Source: Gilvimarinus sp. DA14 (GTDB taxonomy: Bacteria > Pseudomonadota > Gammaproteobacteria > Pseudomonadales > Cellvibrionaceae). From it: a stretch of DNA of 64,000 nt. This document shows positions 50,692 through 60,017 of the stretch, one piece after another (within the stretch, counting starts at the first letter, position 1; every line of letters begins with the position of its first letter). The notes under the pieces were generated by a model. That model was not told the DNA's origin. It was given only the letters and a program-made list of their open reading frames with translations, and did not search any database. Where the stretch lies: NCBI RefSeq assembly GCF_024204685.1, contig NZ_CP100350.1, positions 1 to 64,000 of the forward strand. Direction: 5' to 3'. Made by a program: the position numbers and the translations under genes.

Positions 50692-51015
50692 ATGGCAGAT
50701 TTGGATTTAATAACCGTTGAGGTGGCTTACGCCTTACCGGATAAGCAGAAAATTATTGAGGTATTGGTGGAGCCGGGTACCACCGCCTTTCAGGCGGCGG
50801 AGCGCTCTGGTATCACCAAAGTGTTCCCGGAAATTGATCTGGAAACTGCCAAAATGGGCATTTTTGGTCAAGCTCTGGGGGCCAAAGGATTAAAGCCGCC
50901 CCATGAGCACGAGTTGCAAAGCGGTGATAGGGTGGAAATTTACCGCCCGCTGACGTCGGACCCTAAAGAAGTTCGTCGTCGTCGCGCCGAGAAATCTAAA
51001 GCGGCCGATAAGTAA
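50692..51015 (+). CDS. rnfH: RnfH family protein (UPF0125)
   Basis: A 107-residue ubiquitin-like-fold protein. ITVEVAYALPDKQKIIEVLVEPGTTAFQAAERSGI, FPEIDLETAKMGIFGQAL and HELQSGDRVEIYRPLTSDPKEVRRRRA are the family blocks. Follows ratA by 13 bp as in many gammaproteobacteria (ratA-ratB). Function not well known. Confidence 0.92.
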   Translation: MADLDLITVEVAYALPDKQKIIEVLVEPGTTAFQAAERSGITKVFPEIDLETAKMGIFGQALGAKGLKPPHEHELQSGDRVEIYRPLTSDPKEVRRRRAEKSKAADK

Positions 51016-51132
51016 CCCCTGCACAGCAATTTTTCGCTGTACTATCTTTATGCGACAGCGGGGACGTTTTAGTAAGTGAAAGGCCTGAGGCGCTTATGGC
51101 TAGCGCCCCATTTATTAATGACAAGGAAAGGT

Positions 51133-54100
51133 ATGCAAGCGTTTAAGCCTGCTCGTTGGTTCACTTTTTTGCCCTGGTTGATGGTGCTGTTGCTGGGCTT
51201 GGTTATGCTTTTTATGTGGCACAGCGATGAGCGGCGTATGGAAGCGCAATGGCACGAGCACAGAGCCCACACCCTGGATCACCTGCAGGAGCATATGGTT
51301 TGGCTACAGCGCGAGCTGCAAATGCGTGAAAACCTGACCCGTTTACTTCAGGCTTTGACGAACGTCGCGCAGGATTCTGACACCACCCGCCTGCAAGTGC
51401 AGCAACTGGCCCAGCATTGGCCCGGACTGATACTGGCCTCCTCTGACGATTTCAGTGCTTTGCCTGAGTCTTTGCAGGCAAACCTTCAATCCTCTCAGGC
51501 ACTGTGTCGCTTGCCTACAGGTTCACGCTGGTTAACAGGCGCCAGCGATATTTATCTGGTAACGTCGCTGGGCGATGCTGGTGGGCGGTCCTGCTGGCTG
51601 GCCTTATGGCCACTGGCGGCAAAGCTAAATTCGCTGCTGGCGCCGGAGCAATTAGAGTGGGTGTTAACCGGCGATGAGGACCGTGTGCTATTCCACAGCG
51701 CGGGTTTATCAGATACGCAGGCTTTGAAGCAGGCTCTGGAGCAAGGCTCAGATCGAAACGGCGATTTTCTTCGCCGACAATACAATTTAGGTAAGCAGCT
51801 GAACAGCGCTGAGCCCTTACAGCTAGTGGTGTTGCAAAGTGTAGGCGCACAGCTCGCCGCTCGCGAAGCGATGCGCGCGGAAAAAATGTTGTTCTGGACG
51901 GTTGTGTGGCTGCTCTGCAGCGCTGTGTTAATACTGCTTTGGGTGCGGTTTCACCGTTCGTTTAATCGTTTGGCCAATGAATTTAAAAGTTCGGTAAGTC
52001 GCGAGCGAGATGCTTTGGCAGAAACCAGCCACTGCTTGCAACTGGCCCTGGAGAACAGCCAAAGTGGCTATTGGGATTGGGATATTAGCTCGGGCGAAGT
52101 GACTTTCTCTGAGCACTGGAAAAAAATGTTAGGCGTCAGTCCGGGGGGCAGTACCCAGACTGGCGTGGCCGAATGGACTCAACGAATCCACCCGGACGAT
52201 ATCGAACCCTGCAACGTCAGGCTGCGAACTCATGTAAAGGGGATGACGGCGCAATTTGAACACGAACACCGGCTGCAGGATGACAAGGGTCGGTATATTT
52301 GGTTTTTAACCCGTGGCAAAGTCACCGCACGCGACAGTGAAAACCGCGCGCTGAGAATGCTGGGGGTTTACACTCGTATCGATGAGCGCAAGCGAATCAA
52401 CGAGCTGGTACTGCGTCAGCAGCAGGCATTGCACCAGTTAAATGAAATCGCCTCATTGCCCGGTACCTCTGCCCCGGAATTACTTCGCCAGGGGCTTGAG
52501 TTAGGGGCAAAGTATCTTAAGTTGCCATTGGCCATCGTGAGTCAAATCGAGGGCAACGATTATACGGTGTACGTGCAAAGCTCCCCGCCGGATACGCTGT
52601 CCGACGGGCAGAAATTTCACTTGCCGGAGTGTTTCTGTGTCGAGACTCTGCGGCTGGGGGATGTGCTGGCTATTCATCACACTGCAGACTCCGATCTTGC
52701 TTTGCATCCCTGTTATCGCAGCACCCAGCTCGAATCGTATATAGGTGCACCTTTATGGGTTGATGGCGAACTGTTTGGTACGCTTAATTTCTCATCACCC
52801 GAACGTCGCGGTGAGCCTTTTACCGATGGCGAACGAGACTTTGTAAGGCTGCTCGCCCGCTGGGGTGGTGCTACTCTTGAGCGCTGGTTTAAGGAGCGGG
52901 AAAATCGCGAGCTGTCGGAGAACTTTAGCAAGCTTGCCAACACGCTGCCCGGCTGTGTTTGCCAATTCCAGCTAAACGCTGACGGCAGCAGCTATTTCCC
53001 CTACGCCAGTCGCGGTATTTTTGATGTGTATGGGGTTACTCCTGCCGAGGCAAAAGAGTCGGCTTCTAGCGTTCTTGATCGCATTCACCCTGATGATTTA
53101 GAACGGGTGCAGGAGCGCATCAATCATTCGGCACAAACGGTTGAAGTTTGGTCTGACTGCTATCGTGTTATCCACCCGCAAAAAGGCGAGATTTGGGTCC
53201 GGGGAGAGACAAGCCCCGAGCGATTGGACAATGGCGGGGTAATCTGGCACGGCTATTTGTGGGAAGTCACCGAGGAAGTACAAGCCCAGCAGGCACTGCA
53301 GCTTTCTAATCGATGGCGCAAAGCCATTCTCGATGCCGCCAGTGTTTCACTGATTGCCACTGACTGCAAAGGCATTATTCGCACCTTTAACGACGGTGCA
53401 GAAAAAATGCTCGGTTATCGGGCCGAGGATGTGTTAAACCAGTTAAACGTGACCGCCTTGCACAGCGAAAAAGAGCTCAGAGATCAGGCGCAGCTGCTGG
53501 GGTTAGATCCGGATCAAACTCCCGCCTTCGACGTGCTTATTGTGAAAGCGCGCCAGGGTATAGCCGACGAGCGGGAGTGGCAGTACGTATGTAGCGATGG
53601 TACTGAACTGACAGTGGTTTTAACCATCACCGCTGTGTTAGATGAAAGCGGGCAAATAGAAGGCTACCTGGGCGTGGCGAGGGACGTTACCGTCTTGCGT
53701 GCACAGGAAGAAGAGCTTCGCGCGTCAGCCGAGCGCACCCAGACGATTTTGGATAACGCCGCCGACGGTATTGTGGTACTGCGCCAGAACGGCGAAATAG
53801 ACACTTTGAACAAAGCGGCCGAGAAAATTTTTGGCTGGTCGGCCGATGAAATTCTCGGCGGCTCTATCGCCCGTTTGATTTTACATGACAGTGAGGGGTC
53901 TGTGGATTGGTTGTTGCCGCAAAGCAGTGCGCGGCGAAGCGAGCATGAAATGCTCGGTATCCAAAAATCCGGCGAGCAGTTTCCCATTGAAGTGTCACTG
54001 TCTGAAGTGACCCGGGCGCAGCAGCCTTTATATATTGCCATGGTGCGTGACATCACAGAACGCAAGCGCATTGAGCAAATGAAAAGCGAATTTATTGCCA

Positions 54101-55173
54101 TTGTCAGCCATGAACTGAGAACGCCACTGACGGCCATTAGTGGGGCGTTAAAAATTCTAAATAGCGGCACCTTGGGGACCGTGCCAGAAATGCTGCGTAA
54201 GTTGGTTGATATCGCCCATGCCAATAGTAATCGTTTAATTCTGTTGGTAAACGATTTACTTGATATGGAAAAACTGGTGGCTGGAAAGATGGCGTTCAAC
54301 CTTACCTATCAGCCCCTGCTGCCTATTGTGCAAAAGTGTATCGATGACCATTCCACTTATGCTTCGGAGCATTCGGTAACCTTGGTGCTGGACGACTCGA
54401 AGGTGCGTCAGCGAATGGGAGATCGCGCCGTCGTGGCCAATGTGGATGCGGCGCGCCTTGAGCAGGTGATGGCGAACCTGCTTTCCAATGCAACCAAGTT
54501 CTCGCCGCCTGACGGCGAGGTGAGTGTTCTTCTCGATTGGGAGCCGGGGCAGATCAAAATTAATGTGATTGATCACGGGCCGGGTATCCCCGAGCAATTT
54601 AAATCGCAAATATTCCAGAAATTTTCTCAGGCCGACAGCTCCAGTCGCCGCAGCAAAGGTGGCACGGGCTTGGGGCTGGCAATCAGTAAGCAAATTGTCG
54701 AAAACATGGATGGCCGTATTGGTTTTACCTCCAAAGAGGGGCAGGGCAGTCGTTTCTTTTTGGTTCTACCCGCTTTTATGGGGGCGCAACAGTTTGTGCC
54801 GAAGGGCACATCTAAACCTAAGGTGCTGCACATAGAAGACGATCAAAGTATGGCCGATTTAATGTCCTCCTTAGCGGGTGACAGCGTGGATTTGATTCAT
54901 GTCGGCAGTCTGCAGGCGGCGCGGTCGGCGCTTGCTAAAGACACTTATCAGCTGATTATTCTCGATTTGTTACTGCCCGATGGCGATGGAATGGAGCTGG
55001 TAGATAAGCGTATTTGCGGTGAATATACCGATGTGTTGGTGGTCTCCCAGATGGGGCTTGCCAGCCAAGACAGAAACAAGGTAACGGCAGTGATTGATAA
55101 AGATGAACACCTAGCCGATTCTTTGGTGATATGGCTAGATCGCTGGTTACATCGGCAACAAATGTCAGGATAG
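51133..55173 (+). CDS. Membrane hybrid histidine kinase (TM-PAS-GAF-PAS3-HisKA-HATPase-REC)
   Basis: A sensor of about 1346 residues. Two membrane helices (about 12-32 and 258-280) flank a periplasmic domain. Then follow a PAS domain (SGYWDWDISSGEVTFSEHWKKMLG), a GAF domain (with LPECFCVETLRLGD and YIGAPLWVDGELFGTLNFSSPE) and three more PAS domains. HisKA has the His in EFIAIVSHELRTPLTA; the ATPase domain has NLLSNATKFSPPDG and GGTGLGLAISK. A C-terminal receiver has IEDD and LIILDLLLPDGDG. ATG 51133 with AAGGA 5 bp upstream is preferred; in-frame starts at 51076 and 51118 are possible. First gene of a three-gene phosphorelay unit. Confidence 0.87.
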   Translation: MQAFKPARWFTFLPWLMVLLLGLVMLFMWHSDERRMEAQWHEHRAHTLDHLQEHMVWLQRELQMRENLTRLLQALTNVAQDSDTTRLQVQQLAQHWPGLILASSDDFSALPESLQANLQSSQALCRLPTGSRWLTGASDIYLVTSLGDAGGRSCWLALWPLAAKLNSLLAPEQLEWVLTGDEDRVLFHSAGLSDTQALKQALEQGSDRNGDFLRRQYNLGKQLNSAEPLQLVVLQSVGAQLAAREAMRAEKMLFWTVVWLLCSAVLILLWVRFHRSFNRLANEFKSSVSRERDALAETSHCLQLALENSQSGYWDWDISSGEVTFSEHWKKMLGVSPGGSTQTGVAEWTQRIHPDDIEPCNVRLRTHVKGMTAQFEHEHRLQDDKGRYIWFLTRGKVTARDSENRALRMLGVYTRIDERKRINELVLRQQQALHQLNEIASLPGTSAPELLRQGLELGAKYLKLPLAIVSQIEGNDYTVYVQSSPPDTLSDGQKFHLPECFCVETLRLGDVLAIHHTADSDLALHPCYRSTQLESYIGAPLWVDGELFGTLNFSSPERRGEPFTDGERDFVRLLARWGGATLERWFKERENRELSENFSKLANTLPGCVCQFQLNADGSSYFPYASRGIFDVYGVTPAEAKESASSVLDRIHPDDLERVQERINHSAQTVEVWSDCYRVIHPQKGEIWVRGETSPERLDNGGVIWHGYLWEVTEEVQAQQALQLSNRWRKAILDAASVSLIATDCKGIIRTFNDGAEKMLGYRAEDVLNQLNVTALHSEKELRDQAQLLGLDPDQTPAFDVLIVKARQGIADEREWQYVCSDGTELTVVLTITAVLDESGQIEGYLGVARDVTVLRAQEEELRASAERTQTILDNAADGIVVLRQNGEIDTLNKAAEKIFGWSADEILGGSIARLILHDSEGSVDWLLPQSSARRSEHEMLGIQKSGEQFPIEVSLSEVTRAQQPLYIAMVRDITERKRIEQMKSEFIAIVSHELRTPLTAISGALKILNSGTLGTVPEMLRKLVDIAHANSNRLILLVNDLLDMEKLVAGKMAFNLTYQPLLPIVQKCIDDHSTYASEHSVTLVLDDSKVRQRMGDRAVVANVDAARLEQVMANLLSNATKFSPPDGEVSVLLDWEPGQIKINVIDHGPGIPEQFKSQIFQKFSQADSSSRRSKGGTGLGLAISKQIVENMDGRIGFTSKEGQGSRFFLVLPAFMGAQQFVPKGTSKPKVLHIEDDQSMADLMSSLAGDSVDLIHVGSLQAARSALAKDTYQLIILDLLLPDGDGMELVDKRICGEYTDVLVVSQMGLASQDRNKVTAVIDKDEHLADSLVIWLDRWLHRQQMSG

Positions 55174-55183
55174 GGCGGATATT

Positions 55184-55576
55184 ATGAATAATAAACAGAA
55201 GCTTGAATGGATACTTTACGTCGAGGACGAGCCGGATATTCGTGCGATTGCTGAGTTAGCACTAGAGGAAATCGGTGGTTACCGCCTGCTTAGCTGCGCC
55301 AGTGGCGCCGAGGCTTTGGCGGCGGTGCAAGAACAGACCCCCGATTTACTCCTGCTTGATGTTATGATGCCAGGCATGGACGGGCCGGAAACCTTGCACA
55401 AATTGCGTGAGCTTCCCCAGCTTGGCAAGGTGCCAGCTGTTTTTATGACAGCAAAAGTACAGCCCAGTGAAACTGCAGAATATCTGGCGCTCGGAGCTGT
55501 AGACGTTATCGCCAAGCCTTTTGACCCGTTAACCTTAGCCAGTCAAATCCAGGATATCTGGAATAAGGCGCAGTAA
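55184..55576 (+). CDS. CheY-like single-domain response regulator
   Basis: A 130-residue receiver: acidic pair in ILYVEDEPDIRAIAELALEE, phospho-acceptor Asp in DLLLLDVMMPGMDGPETL, Thr in FMTAKVQ and Lys in VIAKPFDP. No output domain. It begins 10 bp after the hybrid kinase gene and 16 bp before the diguanylate cyclase gene, so it probably shuttles phosphate in the same phosphorelay. Confidence 0.9.
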   Translation: MNNKQKLEWILYVEDEPDIRAIAELALEEIGGYRLLSCASGAEALAAVQEQTPDLLLLDVMMPGMDGPETLHKLRELPQLGKVPAVFMTAKVQPSETAEYLALGAVDVIAKPFDPLTLASQIQDIWNKAQ

Positions 55577-55592
55577 ACCCCAGGGGTCGTGA

Positions 55593-57236
55593 GTGAAATC
55601 TGACAAAAGAGTCTCGGTAGCAGAAAAACTCGACAACCTGCGCCGTGAATATCGCGAGAAACTACCCGCGCAATTAGCCGATCTTTGCCAGGATGCCGGG
55701 CAATTAAGCTCGCAATATTCCGCTGACACAGTGGCACGGGTTTACCAAAGGCTGCACAAGCTGGCGGGGTCGGCAGGTAGTTTCGGGTTAACGCAGTTCA
55801 GTCGCAAGGCCCGCGAGCTTGAAGTCTTGCTGCAGAGTTGGCAGCAGCAGATAGAGCCACCAGCGGCCGCGCAGCTTGAGCAAGTCATCAAACAGATTGC
55901 CGAGCTCGGCGCAGAAATTGATGCACCTACGACCACTCCCAGTAAGGTTGCACAGCCTTTATTAAAAGCTACTAACACCGCAAATAACCTGGTTTATCTA
56001 GTCGAAGATGATCAGTCGCTCGCCGCAGAGCTGAGCGTGGCACTGGAAAATTTTGGCTATACGGTACATCACTTTACCCAGCTGCATCAGTTGGAGCATT
56101 CTTACCGCCAGCAGCGCCCCGACTTCTTAATCGTCGATGTCTCACTTGAAGGGGATAAACGCTTAGGCCCTGATGTGGTGAGTGAGCTTAAGCAAAGTGT
56201 CGAAGGCGAGCCGCCGCCAACCATTGTAATTACCAGCCGCAATGATTTCGATGCGCACATGGCGGCGGTAAGGGCCGGAGCCATCGGCTATTTCCTCAAG
56301 CCGTTGAATATTCCCGAGGTGGTAGATTGCCTGGAATCCCATCTCAATATGCAGCATTCGGCTCCCTATAGAGTGCTAATTGTTGATGATGACGCCCTTT
56401 TATCGCGTCACTATCAGTTAGTGCTGGAAGGCGCTGGGATGCTAGTGCGAGCCATCACGGACCCTCGTCAGGTGCTTGAGGTCATGCGGGAGTTTCACCC
56501 CGAAGTGGTGCTGTTGGATTTGAATCTTCCCGGCTGCCGCGGTTACGAGCTGGCGCAATTGATACGACTACACTCCGAGTGGCTTCGCGTGGCAATCGCC
56601 TATCTCTCTTCAGAGCAAGATGAGCAGCGCCAGTTAGTGGCGATTCGCACCGGCGGTGAAGACTTTCTAGCCAAACCGATTTCTGATTTGCGTCTGATCA
56701 GCTCGGTGACAGTGCGCGCCGCTCGGGTGCGTCAGCTCAGCGATGCCATTGACCGCGATAGCTTAACGGGCCTTTTGAAGCACAGCCGGATAAAAGAGCA
56801 AATCGGTGTTGAGTTGCAGCGCGCGGCGCGGCAGCAAAAGCCGGTTAGCGTTGCGATGATTGATCTCGATCACTTTAAGCGGGTCAATGACAGCTACGGC
56901 CACGCGGTGGGCGATAAAGTCATTCGCGCGCTATCTCAGCTTTTGCGTCAACGTTTGCGCAGAACCGACAGCGTGGGTCGCTACGGAGGCGAAGAGTTTG
57001 TCGCTATATTGCCCGACTGTGATGCCAGCTCGGCCCAGGTTCTGTTAGATGATGTGCGGAAAAAGTTCGCCGTCTTGAGCTTCAGTGCAGAGCGTGAGCA
57101 CTTCAGTGTCACTTTGAGTGCAGGCGTTAGTAGCAGCCTGCAGGCCGACGACGAAAACTTATTGGAGCGCGCCGATAAGGCTTTATACGACGCAAAAAGT
57201 AACGGCCGCGATCAGGTTGTGATTGCGGCCGATTAA
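55593..57236 (+). CDS. HPt-REC-REC-GGDEF response regulator, diguanylate cyclase
   Basis: A 547-residue protein starting with GTG (AGGGG 6 bp upstream). Domains: HPt at about 10-105 with the phospho-acceptor His in RLHKLAGSAGSFGL; first receiver at about 132-245 (LVEDDQ, FLIVDVSLEG, KPLN); second receiver at about 255-370 (IVDDDA, VVLLDLNLPGCRG, KPIS); GGDEF at about 380-545 with active site GRYGGEEF and the inhibitory I-site RRTD in front. It should make cyclic di-GMP when phosphorylated. Having HPt and two receivers in one chain with a cyclase suits it as the end point of the relay. Confidence 0.88.
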   Translation: MKSDKRVSVAEKLDNLRREYREKLPAQLADLCQDAGQLSSQYSADTVARVYQRLHKLAGSAGSFGLTQFSRKARELEVLLQSWQQQIEPPAAAQLEQVIKQIAELGAEIDAPTTTPSKVAQPLLKATNTANNLVYLVEDDQSLAAELSVALENFGYTVHHFTQLHQLEHSYRQQRPDFLIVDVSLEGDKRLGPDVVSELKQSVEGEPPPTIVITSRNDFDAHMAAVRAGAIGYFLKPLNIPEVVDCLESHLNMQHSAPYRVLIVDDDALLSRHYQLVLEGAGMLVRAITDPRQVLEVMREFHPEVVLLDLNLPGCRGYELAQLIRLHSEWLRVAIAYLSSEQDEQRQLVAIRTGGEDFLAKPISDLRLISSVTVRAARVRQLSDAIDRDSLTGLLKHSRIKEQIGVELQRAARQQKPVSVAMIDLDHFKRVNDSYGHAVGDKVIRALSQLLRQRLRRTDSVGRYGGEEFVAILPDCDASSAQVLLDDVRKKFAVLSFSAEREHFSVTLSAGVSSSLQADDENLLERADKALYDAKSNGRDQVVIAAD

Positions 57237-57265
57237 TGGGCGAATAAGTTATTGACCGATCGTGG

Positions 57266-57673
57266 TTAGTCGTTGGTCGGCAACGGAGTTTCTGGCTCTA
57301 AATCGTTCTCCGGAAGCTCATCATCGCCTTCGGTTTTGGGTTTCGGCAGGTTTTCACCTTCGTAGTGGGTGTAGGTGTCGCCATCAAAAAACACGGTCAT
57401 TGAACGCTTAAAAAACCGGCCATCACCCATCTTTAAGCTGTAATAGTAGTCCCAGCGATCATCGTTAAATACATCGTCAATCAACGGAGTTCCCAGAATA
57501 TAGCGCACTTGTCGCTTATTCATACCCGGTTCGAGCTGGCTAATCATCTCTTCGTTGATGATGTGACCTTGTTGAATATTGATCTTGTGAACGCCGGGAA
57601 ACTGAAAATACTGACACCCCGCCAGCAAAAACAGACTGCACACGACCATCAGGGGCGCTTTGATTATTTTCAT
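57266..57673 (-). CDS. bamE: Outer-membrane assembly lipoprotein BamE
   Basis: A 135-residue lipoprotein: signal MKIIKAPLMVVCSLFLLAGC, then INIQQGHIINEEMISQLEPGMNKRQVRYILGTPLIDDVFNDDRWDYYYSLKMGDG, the BamE (SmpA/OmlA) signature. The C-terminal tail is Pro/Glu-rich and variable. It is part of the Bam complex that folds outer-membrane proteins. An open frame extends to 57853 but overlaps fur on the other strand; ATG 57673 gives the proper signal peptide. Divergent from fur with a 79-bp gap. Confidence 0.92.
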   Translation of the reverse strand: MKIIKAPLMVVCSLFLLAGCQYFQFPGVHKINIQQGHIINEEMISQLEPGMNKRQVRYILGTPLIDDVFNDDRWDYYYSLKMGDGRFFKRSMTVFFDGDTYTHYEGENLPKPKTEGDDELPENDLEPETPLPTND

Positions 57674-57752
57674 TACAGGGGTTCCACTTGCTAAAATGAA
57701 TGGGCGATAATACCTGATCACGTTAAACACTGAGAAGAGTTTGGACGAAAAA

Positions 57753-58160
57753 ATGGCCGACGAAAACCAAGAATTACGCAAGGCGGGCCTCAAAGTCACC
57801 TTGCCACGGGTGAAGATTTTGCAAATGCTGGAATCTTCAGAAGACCACCACATGAGCGCAGAAGATGTCTACAAAGCGCTGATGGAAGCCGGTGACGACG
57901 TAGGCCTGGCAACAGTGTACCGGGTTTTAACCCAGTTTGAGACCGCGGGCCTGGTGGTTCGTCACAATTTCGACGGTGGACACTCAGTCTTTGAAATTGC
58001 TCGCGGTGAGCATCATGATCACATGGTCTGCTTGGATACGGGCAAAGTGATTGAGTTCCACAACGAAGAAATCGAACAGCTGCAGAAGAAAATCGCCGCA
58101 GAGCATGGTTACTCACTGGAAGACCACTCGCTGGTACTTTACGTTAAACCTAAGGCGTAA
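57753..58160 (+). CDS. fur: Ferric uptake regulator Fur
   Basis: A 135-residue iron-sensing repressor. The DNA-binding domain has RKAGLKVTLPRVKILQMLE and VGLATVYRVLTQFETAGLVVRHNF. Metal ligands are in GGHSVFEIARGEHHDHMVCLDTGKVIEFHNEEIE; the second zinc-ligand pair of E. coli Fur is missing at the C-terminus (as in many Fur proteins). It probably controls the siderophore receptor at 1140. The bamE-fur divergent arrangement is conserved in related bacteria. Confidence 0.93.
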   Translation: MADENQELRKAGLKVTLPRVKILQMLESSEDHHMSAEDVYKALMEAGDDVGLATVYRVLTQFETAGLVVRHNFDGGHSVFEIARGEHHDHMVCLDTGKVIEFHNEEIEQLQKKIAAEHGYSLEDHSLVLYVKPKA

Positions 58161-58179
58161 AGCCCCAGCCCCAGTGAAA

Positions 58180-58204
58180 CGAGCCGGTCAGCTTAGCCGG
58201 CTCG
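58180..58204. terminator. Hairpin between convergent fur and recN
   Basis: CGAGCCGG (58180-58187) pairs with CCGGCTCG (58197-58204). It overlaps the last codons of recN and lies 20 bp after fur. There is no clear T run, so terminator function is only a guess. Confidence 0.35.
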
Positions 58205-59866
58205 CTCCAGCATCTGCTCGGCGTGGGCGCGAGATTCTGCCGTAAGCTCGGCCCCGCCCAGCATTCTCGCTAACTCCTCTACTTTTTCGCCGCCGGACAA
58301 CTCCACCAGGCTGGTCAGCACTTTTTGCTTGCTGCTGGCTTTTGCCACTTTCAAATGCTGGTGCCCCTTGCTGGCGACCTGCGCCAAATGAGTGACGCAC
58401 AGAATTTGGCCTCGCGCGGCCAATTGCCGCAGCAGTCGGCCCACTGTGTCAGCGGTGGCGCCACCAATGCCCACATCCACCTCGTCGAACACCAGACTCG
58501 GTATGGCACTGTGTTCTGCGGCCACTACTTGAATGGCCAGGCTGACCCGGGATAACTCCCCTCCAGAGGCGACCTTGGCTAACGGGGCTGCTGGTTGGCC
58601 CGGATTGGTGCTGATGAGCAGCTCTACGTCTTCAAGTCCGTGGGGGGCAGGGCGTTCGTGCCGGTCGGTGAGTTGCACGGTGAGTACAGCGTGCTCCATG
58701 GCCAACTGTTTTAAGTGGCTATTGACCTTTTTGGACAGGCTAAGTCCCGCCTTGGTTCGCGCTTGAGTTAATTTCTTGCCCAGTTGGCGGTAGGTCTGTT
58801 CCAGCTCATTGACTTCGCGCTCCAGCTGCTCCAGCTGCTCGTCGCCGCCGCCTAGTTGCGCCGCTTCATCCGCCAGTGCCTGGTGCACACCGATCAGCTC
58901 CGCCGGGGTCACCCGGTGCTTACGGGCTATCTCGTAAATCGCCGATAGGCGTTGATCTACCTGGCTTAAGCGTTCCGGGTCCAGATTAAAACCGTCGGAA
59001 AATTGCTCGGCACTGCGCAGCGCTTCGTCAATCTGAATTTGTGCTTCGGCCAACATTTGTTCGGCTTCCTGGAGCAGCTTTGGCTTATCGCCAAGGTTGC
59101 GCAGCAGTTGCAGGGCGCGATAAATACCCTGTTGCAGGCCCATTTCTTCGTCGCTGCCTAGTTCGCACAATTGGCTCGCGGCCTGTAAAAGGTTTTCTGC
59201 ATCGGCCAGAGTGCGCTGTTCTTGTTCCAGGTTTTCCAGCTCGCCGTCTTGCAAATTCAGTTGATCCAACTCCTCTACTTGATAAGAGATCAGTTGGTAG
59301 CGCTCAGTCAATTCGTCGGCATTGGCGCGGCGCTCATCCAGCCACTCGCGCTTTGCTTTCCATGCCTGAAAGGCCTCTTTTACCTCTCGCGCCAGTGCCG
59401 TGTGGGCCGCATATTCATCCAGCAGACGGCGATGGTTGTCTTTGACCAGCAGCGATTGATGCTCGTGCTGACTGTGAATGTCCATCAGCATTTCGCCCAG
59501 GTTTTTTAGCTGTGCCAGAGTGGCAGGGTGGCCGTTAATATAGGCCTTGGAGCGACCCTCAGCGGTCAGGGTGCGCCTTAGCAAACACTCGTTGGGAGCT
59601 TCGTCCTGCTCGAGGTCTTGTTTTTCCAGCCACTGTTGAGCGCGCTTGATGGCGCTGAGGTCGAAGGTGGCGCTGATATCGGCGCGCTTGGCTCCGTGGC
59701 GCACCCGGCTGGCATCGGCGCGATCGCCCAGGGTTTGCCCCAGCGCTTCCAGCAATACGGATTTACCTGCGCCGGTTTCACCGGTAATGACGGTCATGCC
59801 GGATTTAAAGTCTAAGTCCAGCCGTTCAACCAGGGTAAAGTTCTGCACGCTTAAGTGGGTCAGCAT
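58193..59866 (-). CDS. recN: DNA repair protein RecN
   Basis: A 557-residue SMC-like repair ATPase acting at double-strand breaks. Walker A GETGAGKSVLLEAL near residue 30, long coiled-coil arms (about 150-350), signature ASGGELSRVSLAIQVV and Walker B SLVFDEVDVGIGG. Start ATG at 59866. An SOS box lies 26 bp upstream at 59892-59907. Full length; the neighbours (bamE, fur, grpE) are conserved for recN. Confidence 0.95.
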   Translation of the reverse strand: MLTHLSVQNFTLVERLDLDFKSGMTVITGETGAGKSVLLEALGQTLGDRADASRVRHGAKRADISATFDLSAIKRAQQWLEKQDLEQDEAPNECLLRRTLTAEGRSKAYINGHPATLAQLKNLGEMLMDIHSQHEHQSLLVKDNHRRLLDEYAAHTALAREVKEAFQAWKAKREWLDERRANADELTERYQLISYQVEELDQLNLQDGELENLEQEQRTLADAENLLQAASQLCELGSDEEMGLQQGIYRALQLLRNLGDKPKLLQEAEQMLAEAQIQIDEALRSAEQFSDGFNLDPERLSQVDQRLSAIYEIARKHRVTPAELIGVHQALADEAAQLGGGDEQLEQLEREVNELEQTYRQLGKKLTQARTKAGLSLSKKVNSHLKQLAMEHAVLTVQLTDRHERPAPHGLEDVELLISTNPGQPAAPLAKVASGGELSRVSLAIQVVAAEHSAIPSLVFDEVDVGIGGATADTVGRLLRQLAARGQILCVTHLAQVASKGHQHLKVAKASSKQKVLTSLVELSGGEKVEELARMLGGAELTAESRAHAEQMLERAG

Positions 59867-59891
59867 AAATTGCTCCGTTTGGGGCTCTTTT

Positions 59892-59907
59892 CTGGTTATT
59901 TATACAG
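59892..59907 (-). promoter_or_regulatory. LexA (SOS) box of recN
   Basis: CTGGTTATTTATACAG fits CTG-N10-CAG, with an AT-rich centre as in E. coli LexA boxes. It lies 26-41 bp upstream of the recN start, where SOS control is well known. A lexA gene is not in the window. Confidence 0.75.
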
Positions 59908-59944
59908 TATTTTTGTGGTTGGTACTAGAGATTCGCGCAAAGGG

Positions 59945-59972
59945 CTTGAAAAGCCGAAGGTGATCCCCAACT
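59945..59972 (+). promoter_or_regulatory. Sigma-32-like heat-shock promoter of grpE
   Basis: CTTGAAA (59945-59951), 13-bp spacer, CCCCAACT (59965-59972), close to the sigma-32 consensus CTTGAAA-N(13-17)-CCCCATNT. It is 45 bp before the grpE start. Confidence 0.75.
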
Positions 59973-60017
59973 CCCGCATATCCCTGATAATTTCCCAATT
60001 TGTAAGAGGCAGTCAAG

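Noticed and set aside
50241-51015. ratA/rnfH as a toxin-antitoxin pair
   Set aside because: The names RatA/RatB suggest it, but these are conserved housekeeping families and the pair lacks the layout of a real toxin-antitoxin module.
57674-57752. Fur autoregulatory box in the bamE-fur gap
   Set aside because: GATAATACC is present but the second half does not match; too weak to claim.
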